From the NCBI RefSeq assembly GCF_026013605.1, contig NZ_JAPDPJ010000002.1, forward strand, positions 124,001 to 188,000: a DNA stretch of 64,000 bases, written 5' to 3'. The notes under the pieces were generated by a model. The model ran no database searches. It worked only from the letters and a program-made list of their open reading frames with translations, and was not told the DNA's origin. The DNA comes from Plebeiibacterium sediminum (GTDB lineage: Bacteria > Bacteroidota > Bacteroidia > Bacteroidales > Marinilabiliaceae). Position numbers and translations under genes: made by a program. Shown here in pieces: positions 54,816 to 62,618 of this stretch; positions within the stretch are counted from its first letter, which is position 1, and each line of letters starts with the position of its first letter.

Positions 54816-55679
54816 ATGAAGATAAAATATTTGTATATAGCAATAGCTTTGCTTGTTTCGATGCAAGCAACATCAGAAAATACGATTAAAGAGGTTGCAA
54901 TGAATGATACTTCTTTTTCTGGAAAACTATTTGCCTCTTATGACAATACAGGAATTCCTGAGTATTATTTTTCAGATTACAAATGCAACAAGGGTAATGC
55001 CAAAGCTAACAGAGGCATAAATATTCGGATTTTTTGGGACATTTGGGGTAACTTTATTAAGGTAGGTATACCTGATGGATCAGACTTAACAAAGATCGAT
55101 AACAGTAAATTTTGTGATAAAGATTACGAGCGATTACATCAGTTATTAATTAATCCTCATGCCGGTATTCAATTCTATAAATTAGATGAATATACCCCTG
55201 CAGAATCTGAAAATCAATATTATGCTGTGGACGCCATTTCCGGAGCTACAGTGGTTGATGCTTCATACGATTGTATAAGAGGTGCTGTTAAAACGTGCTA
55301 TGATTTATACAAACTTGTAAATGGTAATATTACTTCCTTCATTAAAAGCAATACTCAAAAGTTAATGTTACAAAACAATATGGATGAAAATTTAATTAAG
55401 CTAACCAGCTTTATAATAAAAGAAGAAAAAGTAACCTCATCGCATTTTAATCTTATCACTTCTGAATTCAAGATGAATAATCCGATAGCTTACCTCTCCT
55501 CCACCATTGAATTGGCACGCCTGTCAAACTACTCTGATAAATCATTTAACTACTGGCTGGAAACCTATTTTTCAATAAGTACGGATTCCATTGAAAAGAC
55601 CATTATCTACAACTATTTAATCCAGAATAATCACAAAACTAAAAGCATTAAAAACTATTTGATCAGCAGGAAAATCTAG
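54816..55679 (+). CDS. Secreted protein with FMN-binding-type flavinylation motif
   Basis: 287 residues, signal peptide about 1-19. Residues about 30-165 end in the segment YYAVDAISGATVVDASYD, in which SGAT is the sequence ApbE flavinylates on Thr in FMN_bind (NqrC/RnfG-type) domains; here that Thr is T145. The C-terminal 115 residues are helical and unrecognised. Four Cys residues lie in the N-terminal domain. Probably an extracytoplasmic flavoprotein that takes part in electron transfer. It starts right after the tandem repeats and lies on the opposite strand from the polyferredoxin and Fe-S reductase downstream. Confidence 0.7.
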   Translation: MKIKYLYIAIALLVSMQATSENTIKEVAMNDTSFSGKLFASYDNTGIPEYYFSDYKCNKGNAKANRGINIRIFWDIWGNFIKVGIPDGSDLTKIDNSKFCDKDYERLHQLLINPHAGIQFYKLDEYTPAESENQYYAVDAISGATVVDASYDCIRGAVKTCYDLYKLVNGNITSFIKSNTQKLMLQNNMDENLIKLTSFIIKEEKVTSSHFNLITSEFKMNNPIAYLSSTIELARLSNYSDKSFNYWLETYFSISTDSIEKTIIYNYLIQNNHKTKSIKNYLISRKI

Positions 55680-55741
55680 TATGTAATATAAAAATATACA
55701 TACTATTTCGTCTCTGTTATATTTCTCGATTTTTATATCCG

Positions 55742-55770
55742 GAGTTGCACTTCCGAGTGTAACTCTTTTT
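55742..55770 (+). terminator. Terminator after the FMN-binding-like gene
   Basis: A 9-bp stem with one mismatch (55742-55750 with 55757-55765) followed by T residues (55766-55770). It lies 63 nt past the stop codon. Confidence 0.7.
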
Positions 55771-55864
55771 CTTTTTTATCTCAATTTAACAAGTATATCA
55801 TTTCGTTCTTTATCCATTTTGTGTTTATTTTTGCTGCCAACAAAGATTTATCACACAAAATCGG

Positions 55865-56332
55865 ATGAAAAAAACCAATGCCATGCGGATTTTAGACCGC
55901 AACAAAATAAAATACAATGCCATAACTTATCAGGTTGATGAAAAAGATTTATCCGCCATTCATGTTGCAGATAGTTTAGGTCAGGATATTGCTAAAGTAT
56001 TTAAAACCTTAGTACTAGAGGGTGATAAAACAGGATATATTGTGGCATGTATTCCCGGAGCTGAGGAGGTGGATTTAAAAAAGCTTGCTGCTGTAAGCGG
56101 TAATAAAAAATGTGTTATGATTCCTATGAAAAGCATACTCAATATTACTGGTTATATTCGAGGTGGTTGTTCTCCTGTAGGCATGAAAAAACCGTTCCCT
56201 ACTTTTGTACACTTCAGCGCAACTGATTTTGAAACCATATATATAAGTGCGGGAGTAAGAGGGATGCAGGTTGAAATAAATCCATCACATTTAATAGATC
56301 TAACACAAGCTACTGTTGGTGATTTGGTATAA
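55865..56332 (+). CDS. ybaK: Cys-tRNA(Pro)/Cys-tRNA(Cys) deacylase
   Basis: 155 residues, the YbaK/EbsC fold. Motifs: KVFKTLVLEGDKTGYIVACIPG with the catalytic-site Lys (about 45), and GYIRGGCSPVGMKKPFPTF. The enzyme hydrolyses mischarged Cys-tRNA(Pro), formed by prolyl-tRNA synthetase. No neighbouring proS is in the window. It ends in a terminator shared with the convergent Fe-S reductase gene. Confidence 0.93.
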   Translation: MKKTNAMRILDRNKIKYNAITYQVDEKDLSAIHVADSLGQDIAKVFKTLVLEGDKTGYIVACIPGAEEVDLKKLAAVSGNKKCVMIPMKSILNITGYIRGGCSPVGMKKPFPTFVHFSATDFETIYISAGVRGMQVEINPSHLIDLTQATVGDLV

Positions 56333-56375
56333 TTATTATCCAATCAATATTTATAAAATTTCTGATACAAAAAAA

Positions 56376-56401
56376 AGAACGATAGATCATCTTATCGTTC
56401 T
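56376..56401. terminator. Bidirectional terminator
   Basis: A 9-bp perfect stem (56376-56384 with 56393-56401) lies between convergent ybaK and the reductase gene. An A run before it gives a T run on the minus strand. Confidence 0.85.
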
Positions 56402-56448
56402 CTTCATATCATTTATGTAATAACCTTCGATTATAAGTTCTTATACCT

Positions 56449-57840
56449 CTACCCTATTTCTGTCCCTTGTTTTAACTGCTCTACAAAACGATCAATACGG
56501 GTCATCTCCTCTGGTATTTGAATGCGTTGCGGACAAAGAGGTATGCATTTTCCGCATCCTATACAATGATTCGCCTGACGTAACTTAGGTACACTACGAT
56601 CATAGCCCACCAAAAATGCTTTACGAGCCTCCGTATAATTATCGTCCTGCAAACTCTTTGGAAAATTTCCTTCGTTTATACATTTATTATAATGAGCAAA
56701 AACTGCCGGAATATCTATACCATAAGGACAAGGCATACAATACCTGCACTCGGTACAGGAAATTAAAGGATATTGTAAAATCAGCTCAGTAATTTCATCC
56801 AATAGTGTTTGTTCCTGATCGGTTATTGGTTCTAATGGCGAATAGGTATCCAAATTATCCACTAAATGCTCTTTATAGGTCATGCCGCTCAGTACAGTCA
56901 GCACTTCCGGTGGTGTACCGGCATACCTGAATGCCCACGAGGCCACACTTGCTTCAGGTCGCTGTTGTTTTAATTTACCCATTAAAAAGTTTGGTAGCTT
57001 GGCCAGTCTGCCACCCAAAAGCGGCTCCATAATAACAGCCGGTGTTTTATGCTTTACTAGTTCACTAAACAAATATTCCCCGTTCACATTGGCTCCTGTA
57101 GCATGAAGCCAGTCCACGTAATTCATTTGTATCTGAACAAAATCCCATTGAATATCCATTGCCAACAGGTAATCAAACACCTCCACATCACCATGAAACG
57201 ACCAGCCCAGATTACGAATTCTTCCTGCCTCCTTTTCTTTAAGCAGATAGTCAATCATGCCATTATCAATATACCTGGCCTTAAAATTCTTCATTCCACC
57301 CAAACCTACTGCATGCAACAGGTAATAATCTATGTAATCAACCTGAAGCTCTTTAAAGGAGTTGTGATACATTTTAATCGACTCTTCTCGAGTTTGTGTA
57401 TCCGGACGGAAATTAGACAGCTTTGTTGCTATATAATAAGAATCGCGAGGATGACGTTTTAAGGCAATACCCGTTGTTTTTTCAGACAAACCTCTGCCAT
57501 ACACAGGTGAAGTATCGTAATAATTCACACCATATTCCATGGCCTCATCCACCAAATCATTCCAGGCATCCTGGTCAATTTCCTCCTCTGTTTCACTGAT
57601 TTTTTTCATGGGTAGTCGCATACATCCATATCCCAATAAGGAGACTTTATCGCCTGAATAAGGATTGGTACGATACTCCATTTTTTGAGGATCAATATTT
57701 GAAAGGCTTGCTGTACCTGAGGCTATTACACTGCTATTTTTAGGTTTACAGCCATAAACAAACGCCGTTGAAGTTGCAGCAACTCCTCCCAGAACTTTAA
57801 AAAATTGTTTTCTGTTTATATTATTATTTTTCTTTTGCAT
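56449..57840 (-). CDS. Aldo/keto reductase with C-terminal 4Fe-4S ferredoxin domain, Tat-like lipoprotein signal
   Basis: 463 residues. The start NRKQFFKVLGG looks like a twin-arginine signal with Lys replacing one Arg, followed by a lipobox-like VYGC. The aldo/keto reductase barrel (about 55-350) has the Asp-Tyr pair in NYYDTSPVYGRG, Lys in YIATKLSN and His in YLLHAVG. The C-terminus has a CTECRYCMPCPYGIDIP cluster and a CIGCGKCIPLCPQRIQ cluster, so it should bind two Fe-S centres. Its stop codon lies upstream of the ybaK terminator; the gene begins 18 nt after the polyferredoxin gene, forming an electron-transfer pair. Substrate unknown. Confidence 0.88.
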   Translation of the reverse strand: MQKKNNNINRKQFFKVLGGVAATSTAFVYGCKPKNSSVIASGTASLSNIDPQKMEYRTNPYSGDKVSLLGYGCMRLPMKKISETEEEIDQDAWNDLVDEAMEYGVNYYDTSPVYGRGLSEKTTGIALKRHPRDSYYIATKLSNFRPDTQTREESIKMYHNSFKELQVDYIDYYLLHAVGLGGMKNFKARYIDNGMIDYLLKEKEAGRIRNLGWSFHGDVEVFDYLLAMDIQWDFVQIQMNYVDWLHATGANVNGEYLFSELVKHKTPAVIMEPLLGGRLAKLPNFLMGKLKQQRPEASVASWAFRYAGTPPEVLTVLSGMTYKEHLVDNLDTYSPLEPITDQEQTLLDEITELILQYPLISCTECRYCMPCPYGIDIPAVFAHYNKCINEGNFPKSLQDDNYTEARKAFLVGYDRSVPKLRQANHCIGCGKCIPLCPQRIQIPEEMTRIDRFVEQLKQGTEIG

Positions 57841-57858
57841 CTTCTAAATTTCTTGGGA

Positions 57859-59364
57859 TTAAATATTTCTGTGTCTCTCAGTTCCTTCAACATAAATGGC
57901 ACTTAATGGGCGCGAAGGACATAAATATTCACAAGCACCACATCCAATGCAACGTTCTGTATTCACTGCAGGAATCTTGCGGGACTTTTCATTGTTTGCA
58001 TCAGAAGGTATCATTTCAATGGCTCCGGTTGGACAATGATCTGCACAATTACCACAATCCACATCATCAGTTAATACCACGCAATTATCTTTAATCCAAA
58101 CGGCATATCCAATTTGGGTTGACGACTTGTCTTCTTTTGTAATTAAATTAATGGCTCCAGTAGGACAAACCTCGGAACAGCTTGTACATTCCGGACGACA
58201 GAAACCTCGTTCGTATGTCATCACCGGTTGCATAAAAGTTTTTAAATCAGATGATGGTCGCAATACACCATTTGGACAAGCTGAAACACAAAGACTACAA
58301 GATGTACAATGCTGTGTAAAATGTTTGGAACTCCCCGACCCCGGAGGAGTTATTGGAGTTGTTCGATTTGGAATCTTTTTATCTTTGATAACAGCTACTC
58401 CTCCTTCTACTACTTTTTCCTGAGCTTTTAATACCGGAGAAAGAGCCAATGCTGTGGCAATGGTTAAAAAGCTACGACGCGTATTAGAGCCCTCCTCCTG
58501 ACTAGCAGATGAAGCCAATAAATACTCCTTTTTCTCCTGTTTTACTTTTGAAGCCGAACGATAGGTCATTGCATCCCGGTTACAGGACTCAATACAATCC
58601 ATACAAGTAACACAGCGACTATAATCAATGGTTTGATTTTTGGTATCAATGCAAGATGCTTTACAATTTCTGGCACACAAATTACATCCATTACACTTTT
58701 CTGTATTAAAAACGGGTTTCAGATACGAGTATCTGGAGATAAAACCCAATACCGTTCCCACCGGACAAACTGTATTACAATATGTTCTTCCATTTTTCCA
58801 GGCTAAAACCCCAGTCAATAAAAACATCACAACTGCAACCAAAAATGCAGGAATACTCTTTATCCACACATCAACACCATAAAAAGTATAACTATCAACT
58901 CTGGCAGCAAAATAAGCAATCAGGTTATTGCCCCATTGGTACAATGGTGAAAACATATTAGAAGCAATCCTCCCATAGGCACCGTAGGGATCAAGAACAG
59001 AAACCACAGCACTTATTCCTGCCAGTAATGCAACTATAAAAACAGCCAGAAAAGTATATCGCAACCAGTTCAGTGCTGCAGAATAATTAAAACGGCGTTT
59101 TTTACGCTTCCCTGCAAACCACGAAACAATATCCTGCCAAACGCCCAAAGGGCAAATAACAGAACAATAAATCCTTCCGAAGGCAAGGGTTAACAGAACC
59201 AGTATTACAACGAGACCTACATGTAAGCCTAATATTGCAGGAATAAATTGAATTTTAGCCAGCCATCCAAACCAATGATGAATGGTTCCGGTAAAATCAA
59301 GAAATAATAAAGTAATTAAGGAAAAGATCAGGGTTGCTAATCCTATTCTGATTTTTTTAAGCAT
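57859..59364 (-). CDS. Membrane polyferredoxin (NapH/RnfC-like 4Fe-4S protein)
   Basis: 501 residues. Five or six hydrophobic segments lie in about 1-210, with paired CxxxCP motifs in GRIYCSVICPLGVW and YCNTVCPVGTVL as in NapH/CcoG-type membrane proteins. Ferredoxin CxxCxxCxxxC clusters follow: CNGCNLCARNC, CVTCMDCIESC, CTSCSLCVSAC, CTSCSEVC, CGNCADHC and CIGCGACEYLC. A hydrophobic segment after RRSFL (about 293) resembles an internal signal. It lies directly upstream of the reductase and probably hands electrons from the quinone pool to it outside the cytoplasm. Confidence 0.86.
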   Translation of the reverse strand: MLKKIRIGLATLIFSLITLLFLDFTGTIHHWFGWLAKIQFIPAILGLHVGLVVILVLLTLAFGRIYCSVICPLGVWQDIVSWFAGKRKKRRFNYSAALNWLRYTFLAVFIVALLAGISAVVSVLDPYGAYGRIASNMFSPLYQWGNNLIAYFAARVDSYTFYGVDVWIKSIPAFLVAVVMFLLTGVLAWKNGRTYCNTVCPVGTVLGFISRYSYLKPVFNTEKCNGCNLCARNCKASCIDTKNQTIDYSRCVTCMDCIESCNRDAMTYRSASKVKQEKKEYLLASSASQEEGSNTRRSFLTIATALALSPVLKAQEKVVEGGVAVIKDKKIPNRTTPITPPGSGSSKHFTQHCTSCSLCVSACPNGVLRPSSDLKTFMQPVMTYERGFCRPECTSCSEVCPTGAINLITKEDKSSTQIGYAVWIKDNCVVLTDDVDCGNCADHCPTGAIEMIPSDANNEKSRKIPAVNTERCIGCGACEYLCPSRPLSAIYVEGTERHRNI

Positions 59365-59576
59365 CGTATTATATTTTGTCAGGGTTTATTTTAAAATACC
59401 TTTAAAAATAAAACAATTACTTTACGCTACTTCTTAACGAGTTGTTAATACGCTCTATTTAAATTCCATCTAAATACAATACAATAAACGCTTACCTTTT
59501 ATTGCAATTGGTATTGGATTCCATTACAACATGAGCTTTGAGCGTAACTAATATTTCGTTTAGAGTGTTATATCAT

Positions 59577-59584
59577 TAAATTTG
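59577..59584 (+). promoter_or_regulatory. -7 element upstream of 59630 gene
   Basis: TAAATTTG matches the Bacteroidota -7 consensus and lies 46 nt before the ATG, but no TTG is found 19-21 nt upstream. The nearest T-rich triplet is TTC at 59555-59557, so the promoter is partial. Confidence 0.45.
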
Positions 59585-59629
59585 CATCCTTAATTACACA
59601 CAATACAATTAACATTAAAAACACACCAC

Positions 59630-60085
59630 ATGAAGTATTTATTTATTGTAGCATTCTCTTTAATTTCGCTTTTTAGCTCAGCTCAAAAATCATTTAAAAC
59701 AGGCGATATTCAATTAGATACAGATTTAAATGAGATTAATGCCAGAGCAAATCTGGATTTTGGAGCCTTTAAGACAGATTTAAGCATTAGTTACGATATC
59801 TCAGAAAAGAAGATTGAGTTTATGCATGGCTCTTTAAGTATGAGTCCGGGCGATATATATGTAGCTTTAGAAATTTCTAAAATATCAAAAACACCAATAG
59901 ACAGAGTAATCAATGTTTATAAATCACATAAAGAACATGGATGGGGAAATATTGCTAAAGAATTAGGAATAAAACCAGGTTCTCCTGAATTTCATCAATT
60001 GAAAAACAATTCAAAAAAGATGAATAAAAACAACAGAGGTAAAGGTCCTAAAAAAGGCAATGGTCATCGCAACAAAAACAGATAA
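59630..60085 (+). CDS. Small secreted basic protein with GWGxIAKELGI motif
   Basis: 151 residues, signal peptide about 1-18 (ending LFSSAQ). Residues about 70-125 read GDIYVALEISKISKTPIDRV and EHGWGNIAKELGIKPGS, a helical segment that I have seen in small unassigned proteins of many phyla. The tail (about 126-151) is strongly basic (NNRGKGPKKGNGHRNKNR). It may bind DNA, membrane or anionic polymers in the periplasm. No family name known to me; transcribed alone. Confidence 0.75.
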   Translation: MKYLFIVAFSLISLFSSAQKSFKTGDIQLDTDLNEINARANLDFGAFKTDLSISYDISEKKIEFMHGSLSMSPGDIYVALEISKISKTPIDRVINVYKSHKEHGWGNIAKELGIKPGSPEFHQLKNNSKKMNKNNRGKGPKKGNGHRNKNR

Positions 60086-60229
60086 ATATCTTTCTTATAA
60101 ACCTGACCCTACAGTATCCTTAACAAGCAGGTCTACGGCCAATAAATGTTTTAAAACAAATTCATATCTAGTTTGTTAGATATTTGAATATTATTAATAT
60201 ATTTAGATTAATCTTTTAAAACATTAACC

Positions 60230-60616
60230 ATGTCATACTACATAAATACAATTATTTCAATGGAATATGATAAAGCCATTGACTACGTTAAGGAAGCATT
60301 AAAAACAGAAGGTTTTGGAGTAATTTCTGAAATTGATATTCAGGATAAACTTAAAGAAAAGCTGGATGTTGATTTTAAAAAATATAAAATACTGGGAGCT
60401 TGTAATCCCGGCTATGCATATCAGGCTTTACAAAAAGAAGATAAAATCGGAACCATGCTTCCTTGTAATGTGATTGTTCAGGAAGTTGGTGAAAATAAAA
60501 TAGAAGTTGCAGCAGTTGATCCTATTGCATCCATGCAAGCCGTTGAAAACTCAGAACTTGGATCTATTGCTCTTGATATACAAGAAAAACTTAAAAAAGT
60601 GATTATTTCTTTGTAA
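60230..60616 (+). CDS. DUF302-domain protein
   Basis: 128 residues, all one DUF302 domain. Signature segments: EYDKAIDYVKEALKTEGFGV, YKILGACNPGYAYQAL, and LPCNVIVQEVGENKIEVAAVDP. The family is small, cytoplasmic and of uncertain biochemical role; some members are reported near stress and sulfur genes. It stands alone with a terminator right after it. Confidence 0.93.
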   Translation: MSYYINTIISMEYDKAIDYVKEALKTEGFGVISEIDIQDKLKEKLDVDFKKYKILGACNPGYAYQALQKEDKIGTMLPCNVIVQEVGENKIEVAAVDPIASMQAVENSELGSIALDIQEKLKKVIISL

Positions 60617-60637
60617 ATCATTTAAAAATATAAGTCT

Positions 60638-60670
60638 AAAAAGCTATTTCCGATCTGGAGATAGCTTTTT
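60638..60670 (+). terminator. Terminator after the DUF302 gene
   Basis: A 10-bp stem (60638-60647 with 60661-60670) extends inward by four more pairs to a GATCT loop, with a T run after it. Confidence 0.93.
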
Positions 60671-61010
60671 TTATAGACTATGTTCAATATTTAAATCAGA
60701 ACAAAAAAAAAATTTGTTTTGCTGTTAAATTGTAAACTATGAACTGCCGGCTGAGTGCTATGAACTGTATACTATTAATCGGATAAAACCACGTCCTCTT
60801 TGTGCCTCAGAGACTCCTCCTTAAAAGTAGAAGAGTTTGATTTAAATGATACAAACGAATTACCAGATGAACAAATGTGCGCATCCACAAATTACCAATT
60901 GTGTACTGCCATAGTTCCATATTTTATAATTGATTCTTTACAGAGTATCCAATAAGTGCAATTTCATTTAAACGTAAATACATTGCGTATAAAAATATTC
61001 AGTTATTTTC
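60671..61010. other. Gene-free stretch after the DUF302 terminator
   Basis: No coding frame recognised. The word CTATGAACTG occurs twice, at 60737-60746 and 60758-60767, a 21-bp spacing. Nothing else of note. Confidence 0.5.
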
Positions 61011-62384
61011 TTATCCCTTAGGCAAGCTTATTTCAAACACGGAACCTTCATTTACTTTACTTGAAATAGAGATGGTACCACCATTTTTTTCAATAAAATC
61101 TTTGGTAAGTTTGAGGCCAATGCCTGACCCCTTTTCATTGGCGGTACCAGGTGTTGAGTGAAGAAATTCGGGAGTTAGCAGCTCCTTTAGAACGTCTGCT
61201 TGTATACCCACTCCCTGATCTATAAAACGGATATGGTATTTGAAAGAATCTTCTTGGCCTTCTATGGTTATTTTACTATTACAAGGCGAAAATTTTATGG
61301 CATTGGTTATAATATTGCGCACAACCACTTTTATCATCTCGTAATCAGCCTTTACAAACCAATCGCTATTAATTTTATTCTCTATATGAATTGTTTTTGT
61401 CTGAAACATGGATTCCACCTGGCTCAATATTTCTTTTAATAATTCATTCATACTAAATATTGTGGCTTCAACCGTAATAGCTTTAAGCTGACTCCTTGAC
61501 CAGTTAAGAAGGTTTTCCAATAACTCAAAATTTTTATTAGAACTGTTTACTAATTGCTCAAGAAATTGATTTCGCTCCTGCTCCGAAAATTCTTTATGCT
61601 GATGAAATAATAAATCGGTTAGCTGTGCTGAAGTTCCCATTGCTCCACGTAAATCATGAGCAATAATAGAAAACAACTTATCCTTAGTGGCATTGGAAGC
61701 CTTTAATAACTCATTGGTATTGGCCAAAACTTTTGCATCACTCAAAATCTTTTTATCATCCTTTTCTTTTAATAATAAGAAAAATATAATAGTACTCAAG
61801 GTTAGTAAAAAGAATGATGCAAATGCCACATCCTGAATAAGACCTTTGGAAGTCAGGGACATTTTTGTATCCACTAATATGGCCGTAAAACCTCTGATAA
61901 AATTTATGATGGCAAGAAATAAGTATATACTAAAGGCCAGATATCTCCTCTTGCTGGTATTATGCTGCTTTAAAATCCATATAAACCCCAAAGTAAAAAT
62001 CACTCCAATTACAAAAGATGCTACACCAACTCTAATATTATCGGGTTGCGTATTTATGATTAAGAATATGAATAAACTAATGAAACCAAAGATGGATATT
62101 CGTCTATAATTAATGGGCTTTTTTGCATTAATGTATGCCATACTAAAAACTTCCAGTCCACAGCCCCAGGCTAACAAAGTATTTCCTATTGTAACAGATA
62201 CATAATAGGGAATAAAACGACCAATAATTGGAAGTAACCAGACAAAGCCTAAAAATAATTTACCAATGGCATATAATTGAATGATTCGGTTCTTCTTTGG
62301 ACTCGTGATTTCGTAATACAACAAAAACAAAAAAGTAAACCAACTGGCTAATGAAAAGAGTAAAATAAGTGTTTTTACATCCAT
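61011..62384 (-). CDS. Membrane histidine kinase
   Basis: 457 residues: an N-terminal membrane module of about seven hydrophobic segments (1-210), a short coiled coil, then HisKA with the phospho-acceptor His in KLFSIIAHDLRGAMG and an ATPase domain with N box NIITNAIKFSP, DQGVGIQ (G1) and GSGIGLKLTKDFI (G2). No receiver domain or regulator is adjacent, so it is an orphan kinase. Signal unknown. Confidence 0.9.
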   Translation of the reverse strand: MDVKTLILLFSLASWFTFLFLLYYEITSPKKNRIIQLYAIGKLFLGFVWLLPIIGRFIPYYVSVTIGNTLLAWGCGLEVFSMAYINAKKPINYRRISIFGFISLFIFLIINTQPDNIRVGVASFVIGVIFTLGFIWILKQHNTSKRRYLAFSIYLFLAIINFIRGFTAILVDTKMSLTSKGLIQDVAFASFFLLTLSTIIFFLLLKEKDDKKILSDAKVLANTNELLKASNATKDKLFSIIAHDLRGAMGTSAQLTDLLFHQHKEFSEQERNQFLEQLVNSSNKNFELLENLLNWSRSQLKAITVEATIFSMNELLKEILSQVESMFQTKTIHIENKINSDWFVKADYEMIKVVVRNIITNAIKFSPCNSKITIEGQEDSFKYHIRFIDQGVGIQADVLKELLTPEFLHSTPGTANEKGSGIGLKLTKDFIEKNGGTISISSKVNEGSVFEISLPKG

Positions 62385-62553
62385 GATGTTTGTTATTATA
62401 AAATACGTAAATATTAAATTACCTATTCTATATTAAACTCACACTATGTATCTTCCATTATTTACCTGTTGAAATCACATATCGTATACAGTATTCTTAC
62501 AAAAATTTCATTTCAATACCTATAAAGAGCAGATACCTCTATCAATAAACGCA

Positions 62554-62592
62554 AAAAACCTGAAGTTACCCTATTGTCAACTTCAGGTTTTT
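62554..62592 (-). terminator. Terminator of the GH5 gene
   Basis: A perfect 14-bp stem (62554-62567 with 62579-62592) with an 11-nt loop and T runs. Confidence 0.92.
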
Positions 62593-62618
62593 AGAATATA
62601 AAATACTATGAAAGAGAA

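Noticed and set aside
54492-54866. Minus-strand open frame of 124 codons across the repeat copies
   Set aside because: It spans two copies of the repeat and the start of the next gene, has no family features and its frame is not conserved between the copies.
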